From positions 1 through 64,000 of the forward strand of contig NZ_JHYO01000018.1 in assembly GCF_000688235.1 (NCBI RefSeq): DNA of 64,000 nucleotides, read 5' to 3'. Within the stretch, counting starts at the first letter, position 1. Each line of letters starts with the position of its first letter. The notes beneath the pieces are model-generated. The model worked only from the letters and a program-made list of their open reading frames with translations. It made no database searches and was not told the origin of the DNA. A program made the position numbers and the translations under genes. Positions 16,974 to 25,128 of this stretch are shown here, one piece after another. The DNA is from Terasakiella pusilla DSM 6293 (GTDB taxonomy: Bacteria; Pseudomonadota; Alphaproteobacteria; Rhodospirillales; Terasakiellaceae).

Positions 16974-17396
16974 TTAAAAGCGGCTTGAGTGGTATGTGAA
17001 ATCTCGAACTTTACTGTTCTTATCAAGTTTAATCACAATTGTTAAAGTACTCTGGGTTCTCTTAGTTGCTGAGGCACTTTGACTTTCACCAACAGTTCCA
17101 ATAATTACCCAAGCATTTCCTCCAGAAGAACTATTTGAGTGAACTTGAGTTGAACTCATCTTATCATACACCCAAACTTCTCTACGTTCTTCATCTAGGG
17201 TAACTATATTCGGGCTGCCAAGAGCCTCAATAACCTTGCTAGAAGGCATACCAATTGAAATGTGACGTTGAACGGTACCTAAAGTTAGAGTTTGCTCTGA
17301 GGATGTAACTTCCTTTTCATGGACAGAAGCAGGTGTTGTCTGACAGGCCGTTAATAAAACTAAAGCACCAACGACTGATAACAATTTGTTTTTCAT
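16974..17396 (-). CDS. island lipoprotein with BamE/SmpA-like domain
   Basis: A 140-residue predicted lipoprotein (lipobox LTAC, Cys18). The segment ISIGMPSSKVIEALGSPN.. followed by EVWVYDKM resembles the SmpA/OmlA (BamE-like) fold: a 'G-M-s-..-v...-G-P' helix then a strand with W-Y. True BamE is part of the outer membrane assembly complex; many other small lipoproteins share the fold, and this one is inside an accessory insertion, so BamE function is not implied. It has a good AGGGGAA ribosome site and a candidate promoter at 17428-17457. It is the first gene of the pair. Confidence 0.72.
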   Translation of the reverse strand: MKNKLLSVVGALVLLTACQTTPASVHEKEVTSSEQTLTLGTVQRHISIGMPSSKVIEALGSPNIVTLDEERREVWVYDKMSSTQVHSNSSSGGNAWVIIGTVGESQSASATKRTQSTLTIVIKLDKNSKVRDFTYHSSRF

Positions 17397-17427
17397 CTAG
17401 ATTCCCCTAATTATACAACCTTATTCT

Positions 17428-17457
17428 ATAGTAGTTTTACCTAGACACAATACTCAA
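17428..17457 (-). promoter_or_regulatory. candidate promoter of the island lipoprotein pair
   Basis: Minus strand reads TTGAGT (17452-17457), an 18-base spacer, then TACTAT (17428-17433), about 32 bases before the start codon of the first lipoprotein gene. It is a plausible but not strong sigma-70 match. Confidence 0.4.
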
Positions 17458-17551
17458 ATAAGTGATCCAGTTGGATAAAGTGATTAACTGCACTCGTTGC
17501 ATTCAAAAGACATGTTGAAGGTTGGACGTATGCGCAGACAAATAAGTGAGC

Positions 17552-17710
17552 TCACAGACACACAACATCATGTCGAACATATCGTGCCCCCTTAGTAACG
17601 ACAGAGCGCAAAGGAAAGTTTGCGGCCTTCATGTCCCTTGAAATATCTCTATGGCTTCTGCTGCACTTAATATGTCTAAAGGTACTAAGTTCGCTGACAA
17701 GAGGGCTCAC
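17552..17710 (-). pseudogene. possible AlpA-like regulator remnant
   Basis: A 52-codon frame starting at a GTG with no ribosome site. Its second half (SRDMKAANFPLR..VTKGARYVRHDVV) resembles by eye the helix-turn-helix of AlpA-type regulators, which pattern as S..i.r.ik.g.FP..v..G.r.V.w...dV. The N-terminal helix expected in this family is absent in frame; a piece that might supply it (PLDILSAAEAIEI) lies in another frame just upstream, suggesting a frameshift. AlpA proteins control excision of P4-like tRNA-integrated elements, so the context fits, but the match is weak. It could equally be chance. Confidence 0.22.
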
Positions 17711-17807
17711 TGATGATGTTTGATAATGGATTTATGATTGACCTAACGCGCCTTCAAAATTGGCCAAGGAGTACGGAGATATTCCAAACAGAAAACCCTG
17801 TGACTCG

Positions 17808-17918
17808 CACGAAAAAGGCCTCAAGGAAAACCTTGAGGCCTTTTAAAATTGGTAGCTGGAGGCAGACTTGAACTGCCGACCTCGGCATTATGAGTGCCGC
17901 GCTCTAACCAGCTGAGCT
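17808..17918. repeat. 111-bp direct repeat, right copy (att-like)
   Basis: Identical to 16311-16421. Here the repeat is continuous with the first eight bases of the tRNA, giving the intact gene. Confidence 0.95.
17812..17844 (-). terminator. terminator of tRNA-Met
   Basis: Stem aaaaggcctcaagg / ccttgaggcctttt closing a four-base loop, with a T run on the minus strand, five bases past the CCA end of the tRNA. Confidence 0.9.
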
Positions 17919-17926
17919 ACCCAGCC
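17850..17926 (-). tRNA. tRNA-Met (anticodon CAT)
   Basis: A 77-base cloverleaf with encoded CCA. The D stem is GCTC/GAGC, the anticodon stem CGGCA/TGCCG around loop CTCATAA, and the T stem GGCAG/CTGCC with loop TTCAAGT. The acceptor stem GGCTGGG/TCCAGCT has two G-T pairs, at its ends. G1 and the loop sequence exclude an initiator tRNA of the usual C1 type. Elongator tRNA-Met is the most likely identity; tRNA-Ile2 (CAT, lysidine-modified) cannot be excluded by eye. This gene is the attachment target of the insertion at 16311-17807. Confidence 0.92.
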
Positions 17927-18015
17927 TTGGAAACGCTGTGCGCTTCGAAGTGAGCGTTTTTTAGGTCACCCGAGCCCAAGTGTCAAGCAACAAAAAACAT
18001 AATTTTACATTTTTT

Positions 18016-19140
18016 TTAAGCCGCTGTTTTTTCGGCCTTTTGACGCTGTATCCAACCGCCGCCCAGCATGCGTTCTCCTTCGTAGAAAACACAGGCCTGA
18101 CCCGGCGCAATCCCTGCATATCCCTCATGCAGCTTAACTACAGCACGCCCCGTCCCATCGGGATAAATGGTTGCCAGCTGCGGTGCCTGTGCAGAGCGTA
18201 CCTTCACAGTAATCTCGCGCCCTTCTTCCCCTAAAGGTGTAAAACCAATCCAGTTTAAACCGGAGATTTCCAGCTCATACTCCAGAAGCGCTTCTTTCGG
18301 TCCAACGATGACCTGTTTTTTATCGGCATCAAGACGAATCACATACAAAGGCTCCGGCCAGGCGATTCCTAAACCACGGCGTTGACCGACCGTATATTTG
18401 ATGATGCCGTCATGCTTCCCTACGACAGTCCCGTCCACATGCACGATCTCACCAGCGTCAAGCGCACCCGGACGTAATTTTGAAACCACATCCACATACT
18501 TTCCTTCCGGCACGAAACAAATATCCTGACTATCGCTTTTAGAGGCAACCGCCAGACCATATTTTTTCGCCAAGGCGCGGGTTTCATCCTTAGACATGCC
18601 ACCAAGCGGGAAGCGGACAAAGTTGGCCTGCTCCTGTGTCATGGTAAACATGAAATAACTCTGATCTCGTCGATGGTCCTCGCCGCGCAACAAGACAGCG
18701 CCCTGATCGGTCATCTGCCACTGGACATAGTGACCGGTTACCAACGCGTCCCCACCAAGGTCTTTTGCCGTTTCCAGCAAATCGCGAAATTTCACGGTCT
18801 CGTTACATTTAACGCACGGGATCGGAGTTTCGCCCTGCACATAAGTCTCGGCAAAATAATCCATCACTTCGCGTTTAAAAATTTCTTCATAATCCAACAC
18901 ATAATGCGGAATACCGATCTGGTCTGCCACACGGCGCGCATCATAGATGTCACGACCTGCACAACATGTATTGGGGCGACAAACAGCTTCCCCGTGGTCG
19001 TAAAGCTGCAGCGTTACGCCGACAACGTCATACCCTTCTTCCTTCAGCATCGCTGCTGTCACGGAGCTGTCAACGCCACCGGACATGGCAACAATAACGC
19101 GCGTATCTTCGGGGGCTTTATCAATATGGAGTGAGTTCAT
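18016..19140 (-). CDS. mnmA: tRNA-specific 2-thiouridylase MnmA
   Basis: Installs the 2-thio group of s2U34 in tRNA Lys, Glu and Gln using ATP and relayed sulfur. The 374-residue protein has the PP-loop [10 protein letters not shown] near residue 20. The catalytic cysteines are visible in PCVKCN and in SDSQDICF. The GQRRGLGI stretch marks the central domain, and the C-terminal beta barrel ends in the [10 protein letters not shown] segment. It overlaps the upstream DUF599 gene by four bases (ATGA) and follows the isc run, which contains the desulfurase that supplies its sulfur. Confidence 0.95.
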   Translation of the reverse strand: MNSLHIDKAPEDTRVIVAMSGGVDSSVTAAMLKEEGYDVVGVTLQLYDHGEAVCRPNTCCAGRDIYDARRVADQIGIPHYVLDYEEIFKREVMDYFAETYVQGETPIPCVKCNETVKFRDLLETAKDLGGDALVTGHYVQWQMTDQGAVLLRGEDHRRDQSYFMFTMTQEQANFVRFPLGGMSKDETRALAKKYGLAVASKSDSQDICFVPEGKYVDVVSKLRPGALDAGEIVHVDGTVVGKHDGIIKYTVGQRRGLGIAWPEPLYVIRLDADKKQVIVGPKEALLEYELEISGLNWIGFTPLGEEGREITVKVRSAQAPQLATIYPDGTGRAVVKLHEGYAGIAPGQACVFYEGERMLGGGWIQRQKAEKTAA

Positions 19141-19862
19141 GACTTAAAATCGATTGTGTAATTGGAGTTAGGGTCAAGTGTCTTTAACGTCTTGGACTTA
19201 AATTCACGGCGATAGATCACCATCACCACAAATAGGGTCGACAGAACAAAAATCCAAGGGTGCAAAAACCACGACAAGGCCGCCAGACCAAAGTAATAGG
19301 CCCGCATCCCCCGGTTAAAGGTCTGCACCGCAAGGGCATTTACCTTGGCCGCGCGTTCAGCAATTTTTTGCGCCTGTGGGCTTTCTGCATGTTCGGGCGT
19401 TGGAAAAGCGCCCATAACAATGATCATGTAATTAAACTGGCGCAGGGCCCAGGCAAATTTAAAAAAGGCGTAAACAAAAACAAGGCCAAGCACCAACAGC
19501 TTGATTTCCCACATGACCTTGGTTGTTTTCACCACATACGTCAGATCTTTGGTTAGGTGCTGGACCTGTTCCAACCCGCCAAAGATTGCGACAATACCCC
19601 CGATGATAAAAATCGCGGTGGAGGCAAACAAGGAGATGGAACGCACCAGCGTCGCCAGCAAAGCCGCATCCCCCACCCTGACCTCACGGTATAAAGAGGC
19701 ACGCATCCACTCCAGACGGTATTGATACATCACCGTCATCAAGGTCGTGCGGTCTTTCGAATAGGTATCCGCATAGTAGGTGTAACCGGACCATGCGATT
19801 AGAAACCAAAAAAGTGCGGTCACATCCAACAAAGTTACACCATGTATGAGTTCCGCATTCAT
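19137..19862 (-). CDS. DUF599 family membrane protein
   Basis: A 241-residue protein with about four hydrophobic helices and the conserved W-S-G-Y-T-Y-Y-A-D pattern of DUF599 near residue 24. It is a predicted inner membrane protein of unknown function. It sits between iscX (seven bases upstream) and mnmA (overlapping), so it is probably transcribed with the Fe-S/sulfur genes. Confidence 0.8.
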   Translation of the reverse strand: MNAELIHGVTLLDVTALFWFLIAWSGYTYYADTYSKDRTTLMTVMYQYRLEWMRASLYREVRVGDAALLATLVRSISLFASTAIFIIGGIVAIFGGLEQVQHLTKDLTYVVKTTKVMWEIKLLVLGLVFVYAFFKFAWALRQFNYMIIVMGAFPTPEHAESPQAQKIAERAAKVNALAVQTFNRGMRAYYFGLAALSWFLHPWIFVLSTLFVVMVIYRREFKSKTLKTLDPNSNYTIDFKS

Positions 19863-19869
19863 GGCTTAT

Positions 19870-20070
19870 CTAGTCCCGTTCTTCCAGCCACGCCATCTGG
19901 ATGGCTTCGAGAACTTTTTCGTTTGATTTTTGTGGATCATCCTCAAAGCCTTCCAACTCCTGAACCCATTTCCACAGGTCGGTGAAGCGAACGTGCAAGA
20001 TGTCCACGTCAGGATGAGCATCTTCCAGTTCAATGGCGATGTCGTGTATATCCGTCCAGCGCAGTCCCAT
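19870..20070 (-). CDS. iscX: Fe-S assembly protein IscX
   Basis: A 66-residue acidic protein matching E. coli IscX along its length: MGLRWTDIHDIA, VRFTDLWKWV, DDPQKSNEKVLEAIQ. IscX binds IscS and iron and modulates cluster assembly on IscU. It is in the isc run after fdx. Confidence 0.93.
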   Translation of the reverse strand: MGLRWTDIHDIAIELEDAHPDVDILHVRFTDLWKWVQELEGFEDDPQKSNEKVLEAIQMAWLEERD

Positions 20071-20104
20071 CAGATGCTCTCCTTCTCTCTATTATAGTCA
20101 ATAC

Positions 20105-20431
20105 TTAGCCGATGTTACGTGTTTCGGACGGAACATGAACTTTCAAGCCATCCAAATCGTCAGACATGATGATCTGACAGCCCAAGCGGGATGTCTGTTG
20201 CAGGCCAAAGGCCAGATCCAACATATCTTCTTCTTCTTCTTCCGGCTCCGCCAGTTTATCGAACCATTCTTCCGCAACAATCACGTGACACGTAGAGCAA
20301 GCAAGTGAGCCTTCGCAGGCGCCTTCAAGATCAACGTCATTTTTGTGCGCGATTTCAAGAACGGACAAACCGTTTGGTGCTTCAACTTCTTTTTCAGAAC
20401 CATCCGGATTAATGAAAGTCATTTTAGGCAT
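20105..20431 (-). CDS. fdx: ISC-type [2Fe-2S] ferredoxin
   Basis: A 108-residue adrenodoxin-type ferredoxin that supplies electrons for Fe-S cluster assembly. Cluster cysteines are seen in [10 protein letters not shown] and in the later LGCQI. The N-terminal [13 protein letters not shown] strand pair and acidic patch ([10 protein letters not shown]) match ISC ferredoxins. It is positioned between hscA and iscX, as in most isc operons. Confidence 0.93.
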   Translation of the reverse strand: MPKMTFINPDGSEKEVEAPNGLSVLEIAHKNDVDLEGACEGSLACSTCHVIVAEEWFDKLAEPEEEEEDMLDLAFGLQQTSRLGCQIIMSDDLDGLKVHVPSETRNIG

Positions 20432-20489
20432 AATAATCTTCCTGAGTTACACTGTGTTGAGGAGCCTTTTATCGTCTTTATCCGATAAA

Positions 20490-22385
20490 TCAAGACCCAA
20501 TCGCGTTTTCTAGTTTCTTCACATCAATTCCGGTCAGGGCCTCTTCGATGCCTTTGTCCATTCGTCTCTGTGCAAAAGTCTGGGTTTCACGGTCCAATAC
20601 CTCAACCATGGAGTTGATTGCATGGCGATCATCACCTGCAATTGCCTCATCCAATTTGTTGAGAACAACATTGATATGGGAACGTTCATCTTCATTCAGC
20701 AGTTTGCCGTCAATATGCAACGCAGAATAAACCGCTTCCATAACACGTTTGGCTTCGACGCGTGCTTCTGTCAGCAAGCGGATTTCCATATCTTCGCGGG
20801 CATGGACCATACTGTCACGCAACATATCCGCCATCTCTTCATCGGACAGACCATAAGACGGCTTCACCGCGACTTCTTGGGACACACCGGTAGTGACTTC
20901 TTCCGCCCCAACGGTCAACAGGCCATCGGCATCCACACTGAAGGTCACCTTAATGCGCGCCGCCCCTGCCGTCATTGGCGGGATCCCTTTCAGGATAAAG
21001 CGGGCAAGCGATCGGTTTTGATCCACCATTTCACGCTCACCTTGCAGCACATGGATCGCCATGGCGCTCTGTCCATCCTGATAGGTGGTAAATTCTTGTG
21101 CTTTGGCAACAGGGATCGGTGTATTGCGCTGAATCACTTTTTCCACAATCCCGCCCATGGTTTCAATCCCAAGGCTCAGGGGGGTGACATCCAGCAACAG
21201 GTTATCTGACCCGACCGTCAACGCTTCAGCTTGCAAGGCCGCACCAACTGCAACCACCTCGTCCGGGTTGATGTCTGCCAAAGGTTCTTGACCAAACAGT
21301 TCACCGACGCGTTTACGCACCAAAGGCACACGGGTTGAACCACCGACCAAGACAACGCCCTTAACTTCATCAGGGAATGTATCGCCATCTTCCAGAACAT
21401 TGCGGCAAATTTCGATGCTGCGTTCCACAAGCGGTGTTGCCAGTTCTTCAAACTTTGCACGGGTGATCGTGTGTTTGGATGTTTTGCCGTTAAATTCCAG
21501 CACAAAGTCACCTTGGTCATTTTCTGTCAGGCATTCTTTTGCCATCCGACCTGTGACCAAAGCGATTTTCACATCGTCCGTCGTGAGCTTTTCTTCACCA
21601 AAGGTTTCGCGGCGCTGCTCGAGGAAGTATTCCAGGATCGCGTGGTCGAAGTCATCGCCGCCCAAGGCCGCGTCACCGCCAGTCGATTTCACCTGAAAGA
21701 CGCCTTTTTCCATGCGCAGCAAGGACAAATCAAACGTCCCGCCGCCAAGGTCATAAACCGCATACACGCCTTCCGCCTGCTGATCCAAGCCATAAGCAAG
21801 TGCCGCCGCTGTCGGTTCGTTCACCAGACGCAAAACTTCAAGGCCTGCAAGACGGGCCGCATCTTTGGTGGCCGTACGGGCCGCATCATCAAAATAAGCC
21901 GGCACCGTAATCACGGCTTGTTCGACCTTATACTTTAACTGATCTTCCGCACGTTCTTTCAAGGCACGCAGGATATCGGCCGAAATTTCTACCGGCGTTA
22001 ACTCTCTACCCGCGAGCTTAAGGCGGACCATGCCTTCGCCTTCGACCACCTCAAACGGCAGTGTGCCGGAGATGGATTTGACGTCAGAGAGTCCACGGCC
22101 CATCAAGCGCTTTACCGAAGAAACCACGGTTTCAGGGCGCATCAACAGCAGTTGTTTTGCCAGATTGCCCACAATCGCGGACCCGTCCGGTGCGTAGGCC
22201 ACAACAGAAGGCACCAAGCCTTTGCCGTTTTCATCGCGCAAGACTTCCGGTGTTTCTCCTTTAGAAACCGCGACGACCGAGTTTGTGGTCCCCAGATCAA
22301 TGCCGATGGCAAGCGCATCATCGCCCGCATGAGGAACCGGCGTTTCGCCCGGTTCGTGAATTTGTAGCAGAACGTTTTCAATCAT
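20490..22385 (-). CDS. hscA: Hsp70-type chaperone HscA
   Basis: Specialised Hsp70 (631 residues) that, with HscB, releases Fe-S clusters from IscU by binding its LPPVK motif. ATPase signatures are IGIDLGTTNSVVA near residue 28, VYDLGGGTFDLSLL and LVGGSTRVPLV. The substrate domain follows at about 400-520. A short tail without the DnaK acidic end is typical of HscA. Its ATG overlaps the hscB stop (TAATG), so translation is coupled. Confidence 0.95.
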   Translation of the reverse strand: MIENVLLQIHEPGETPVPHAGDDALAIGIDLGTTNSVVAVSKGETPEVLRDENGKGLVPSVVAYAPDGSAIVGNLAKQLLLMRPETVVSSVKRLMGRGLSDVKSISGTLPFEVVEGEGMVRLKLAGRELTPVEISADILRALKERAEDQLKYKVEQAVITVPAYFDDAARTATKDAARLAGLEVLRLVNEPTAAALAYGLDQQAEGVYAVYDLGGGTFDLSLLRMEKGVFQVKSTGGDAALGGDDFDHAILEYFLEQRRETFGEEKLTTDDVKIALVTGRMAKECLTENDQGDFVLEFNGKTSKHTITRAKFEELATPLVERSIEICRNVLEDGDTFPDEVKGVVLVGGSTRVPLVRKRVGELFGQEPLADINPDEVVAVGAALQAEALTVGSDNLLLDVTPLSLGIETMGGIVEKVIQRNTPIPVAKAQEFTTYQDGQSAMAIHVLQGEREMVDQNRSLARFILKGIPPMTAGAARIKVTFSVDADGLLTVGAEEVTTGVSQEVAVKPSYGLSDEEMADMLRDSMVHAREDMEIRLLTEARVEAKRVMEAVYSALHIDGKLLNEDERSHINVVLNKLDEAIAGDDRHAINSMVEVLDRETQTFAQRRMDKGIEEALTGIDVKKLENAIGS

Positions 22386-23026
22386 TATTTCATTACCAAT
22401 CGCGCTTTATGTTGGCGCGTTTCTTCCAAGAGTTTGGTGAGATATTTAAGACGCAACGCCAGCTTACGGGCTGCCTCCAGATTTTGATCCGCAAAAGCCT
22501 TTGCGATCTGTTTAACGCAGTCGCGCACATCGCGGCGCGCCTTCATGGTCAGGTCGTTGACCACCTCTACGCTTTCGGCTTCCATCAAGGCTTCGCGGGT
22601 TTCCATGGCTTCCATCAGCAAGGCGGGGTCATTGACGGTATGGTCATGACTGATCCCGTCTGCGCCCAAAACCTTGAGCAGATAATCTGCACGCAGAAGC
22701 GGATCTTTCAACGCTTCAAATGCTTCATTCAAGGTGACCGCCTGTTGCTGGGAAAGTGACTTCTCTTTCGGCGTCTTTTTTGCAAAACGGTCAGGGTGCA
22801 AATGGCGTTGCAGCTCAAAATACTTACGCTCCAACCCATCGACATCCACGTCATAGCTGTTGTGCAGGCCAAAGCGGGCAAAATGGTCGATATGCCCGGG
22901 GGGTTGCACCGCGTGACAGGTTTCACAAAATAAGTCAGCCTCCGCCACTGGGCCTTTACAGGACCAGCAGGGGTGAAGGCCGCTTTGATCGTTTCGCAAT
23001 GTCATATTGGAAGATAATGCGTCCAT
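22385..23026 (-). CDS. hscB: J-protein co-chaperone HscB with N-terminal four-cysteine motif
   Basis: A 213-residue J-domain co-chaperone that delivers IscU to HscA. The N-terminus (about 20-45) has CWSC...FCETC, four cysteines like the metal-binding extension of eukaryotic mitochondrial HSC20/HSCB; E. coli HscB lacks it. The J-domain follows with HPDRFA at about residue 77, then the three-helix C-terminal domain (about 135-205) that contacts IscU. It lies between iscA and hscA. Confidence 0.93.
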   Translation of the reverse strand: MDALSSNMTLRNDQSGLHPCWSCKGPVAEADLFCETCHAVQPPGHIDHFARFGLHNSYDVDVDGLERKYFELQRHLHPDRFAKKTPKEKSLSQQQAVTLNEAFEALKDPLLRADYLLKVLGADGISHDHTVNDPALLMEAMETREALMEAESVEVVNDLTMKARRDVRDCVKQIAKAFADQNLEAARKLALRLKYLTKLLEETRQHKARLVMK

Positions 23027-23048
23027 AGTCTTTTATAGGTCTGATTGC

Positions 23049-23393
23049 TTAGACGTGGAAAGATTCACCACACCCGCAACGCCCCTTTTCGTTGGGGTTA
23101 CTGAAAACGAAACCGGAAGCCATCTTTTCTTCGACGTAATCCATTTCCGTGCCGAAAATAAACATGGTCGCTTTTGGGTCGATCATGATTTTGACATCAT
23201 CAGCCGGATCAAAGGCTTCATCGAATTCGTTCACTTCATCTGCGAATTCCAGAGTATAAGACAAGCCGGAACAGCCCTTGGTGCGCACACCGATACGGAT
23301 GCCCACGCTGGGTTTGCCACGACTTTCAAGCAACGCGCGGATACGATCCAACGCATTTTCAGTCACTGTGATAGGTGCCGGACGTTCTGACAT
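23049..23393 (-). CDS. iscA: A-type Fe-S carrier IscA
   Basis: A-type carrier protein (114 residues) that holds and transfers Fe-S clusters or iron. The three invariant cysteines are present: GCSG near residue 42 and the C-terminal CGCGESF. Starts ATG (M-S-E-R-P-A). It sits between iscU and hscB in the isc run. Confidence 0.93.
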   Translation of the reverse strand: MSERPAPITVTENALDRIRALLESRGKPSVGIRIGVRTKGCSGLSYTLEFADEVNEFDEAFDPADDVKIMIDPKATMFIFGTEMDYVEEKMASGFVFSNPNEKGRCGCGESFHV

Positions 23394-23421
23394 GCCTTAA
23401 TACTCCAAATTCATCAAACGC

Positions 23422-23826
23422 TTAGGATGCTTCGCTGTCGCCAGCCGCACCGTGTTTCGTTTTATAGTCACTAATTGCCGCTTTGATAGCATCTTCTGCC
23501 AAAACAGAGCAATGAATCTTCACCGGCGGCAACGCCAATTCTTCAGCGATGTCGGTGTTTTTGATATTTGATGCTTCATCAAGGGTCTTGCCCTTGACCC
23601 ATTCGGTCACTAACGAGCTGGACGCGATCGCTGACCCGCAACCAAATGTTTTAAACTTCGCATCTTCAATAATACCGTTCTCACCCACTTTAATTTGCAG
23701 GCGCATCACATCGCCACACGCTGGTGCACCGACCAGACCTGTGCCGACTTCACCAGAGTCATTATCCATTGAACCAACGTTACGCGGGTTTTCATAATGG
23801 TCTACGACTTTATCACTATAAGACAT
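23422..23826 (-). CDS. iscU: Fe-S scaffold IscU
   Basis: Scaffold on which [2Fe-2S] clusters are built (134 residues). It shows the three ligand cysteines (GAPACGD, FGCGSAIA, HCSVLAEDA), the Asp in CGD and the HscA recognition motif LPPVK just before the third Cys. Located directly after iscS with a 39-base gap. Confidence 0.96.
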   Translation of the reverse strand: MSYSDKVVDHYENPRNVGSMDNDSGEVGTGLVGAPACGDVMRLQIKVGENGIIEDAKFKTFGCGSAIASSSLVTEWVKGKTLDEASNIKNTDIAEELALPPVKIHCSVLAEDAIKAAISDYKTKHGAAGDSEAS

Positions 23827-23865
23827 TTTCTTCTCCTGTACTTCACCGTTTCAAGGACGGTAGTC

Positions 23866-25092
23866 TTAATGTTCTGCCCATTGAATGGACTTAAGATCGA
23901 TCCCTTGTTGAGCCATTTCGAACAGCGGGCTCATCTCGCGTAGGCGCTGCACTTCTTTAATGATACGGTCTGTTGCATAGTCTACTTCTTCTTTGGTCGT
24001 GAAGCGACCAATGCCCAAGCGCAAGGACGTATGGGCCAACTCTTCTTCCACACCCAACGCACGCAGCACGTAGGACGGCTCCAATGACGCAGAGGTACAA
24101 GCAGAACCGGAAGAAACCGCAAGGTCTTTAATCCCCATCATCAAGCCTTCACCTTCCACGAAGGCGAAAGAGACGTTCAGGTTTGTAGAAACGCGCTGTT
24201 CCAGATCACCGTTCAGATAAACTTCCGGCAACTCTTCTTTAAAGCGGTTCCACATGTGCATCTGCAATTCGCGCATACGCTCGTTTTCTTCCGCCATTTC
24301 GTTTTTAGCGATTTCACAAGCGGTACCCAGACCGACACACAAAGCTGGTGCCAATGTACCGGAACGCATACCACGTTCCTGACCACCACCATTGATTTGC
24401 GCGACCAGACGTACACGTGGGCGACGGCGTACAAACAGCGCACCAATGCCCATCGGACCGTAAATTTTGTGACCGGAGATTGACATCAGATCGATATTCA
24501 TCTCTTCCACATCCAACGGAATTTTACCGACGGCTTGCGCACAATCTGTGTGGAAGAACGTCTTATTCTCCCGACACAGCGCACCAATTTCTTTCAATGG
24601 CTGGATCACACCGATTTCGTTGTTCACACCCATGATGGAAACCAGAACAGTGTTGTCGGTCATCGCCGCTTTCAGCTCTTCCAGGTCGATCAGGCCGTTT
24701 TCCTTAACCGGCAGATAAGTCACCTCAAAGCCGTCCTGTTCCAGATGGCGGCAGGTATCCAGCACGCACTTATGTTCTGTCACACAGGTGATGATGTGAT
24801 TGCGCTTGCCTTTATAGAACTGGGCAACACCTTTAATCGCAAGGTTATTGGACTCAGTCGCACCGGAAGTAAAGATGATCTCTTTCGGGTTTGCCCCGAT
24901 CAGGTCAGCAACTTGCTTGCGTGCATCCTCAACCGCTTCTTCGGCATCCCAGCCGTAAGCATGATTGCGCGAGTGTGGATTACCGAATTTTTGCGTAAAG
25001 TAAGGCATCATTGCCTCTACAACACGCGGGTCTGTCGGCGTTGTTGCCTGATAGTCCAAATAAACCGGGTTTTCCTGTGTATTCACGCCCAT
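23866..25092 (-). CDS. iscS: cysteine desulfurase IscS
   Basis: PLP enzyme (408 residues) that converts cysteine to alanine and an enzyme-bound persulfide for IscU and other acceptors. The PLP lysine lies in SGHKIYGP, and the catalytic cysteine is in the flexible loop [10 protein letters not shown]. The C-terminus ([18 protein letters not shown]) is the IscU-docking tail typical of IscS. It is the second of two class I desulfurases in the cluster. Confidence 0.95.
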   Translation of the reverse strand: MGVNTQENPVYLDYQATTPTDPRVVEAMMPYFTQKFGNPHSRNHAYGWDAEEAVEDARKQVADLIGANPKEIIFTSGATESNNLAIKGVAQFYKGKRNHIITCVTEHKCVLDTCRHLEQDGFEVTYLPVKENGLIDLEELKAAMTDNTVLVSIMGVNNEIGVIQPLKEIGALCRENKTFFHTDCAQAVGKIPLDVEEMNIDLMSISGHKIYGPMGIGALFVRRRPRVRLVAQINGGGQERGMRSGTLAPALCVGLGTACEIAKNEMAEENERMRELQMHMWNRFKEELPEVYLNGDLEQRVSTNLNVSFAFVEGEGLMMGIKDLAVSSGSACTSASLEPSYVLRALGVEEELAHTSLRLGIGRFTTKEEVDYATDRIIKEVQRLREMSPLFEMAQQGIDLKSIQWAEH

Positions 25093-25128
25093 TGGGGGGC
25101 ACTCCTTCTCTCTTCTTCCTTAAAAGGG

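Larger units (their letters stand above)
16311..17807. mobile_element. 1.5 kb tRNA-Met-linked insertion (mini genomic island or remnant)
   Basis: One unit of a 1,497-base period bounded by a perfect 111-bp direct repeat (16311-16421 and 17808-17918). The right copy belongs to an intact tRNA-Met gene with its terminator. The left copy contains only the 3' 69 bases of that tRNA plus the same terminator. This is the geometry left by site-specific integration into the 3' end of a tRNA gene. The enclosed DNA looks more A+T rich than the flanks and carries two small lipoprotein genes. No integrase is visible, so it is either a deletion remnant, a passive element moved in trans, or a local duplication. 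Recombination between the repeats would restore a single intact tRNA gene. Confidence 0.7.
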
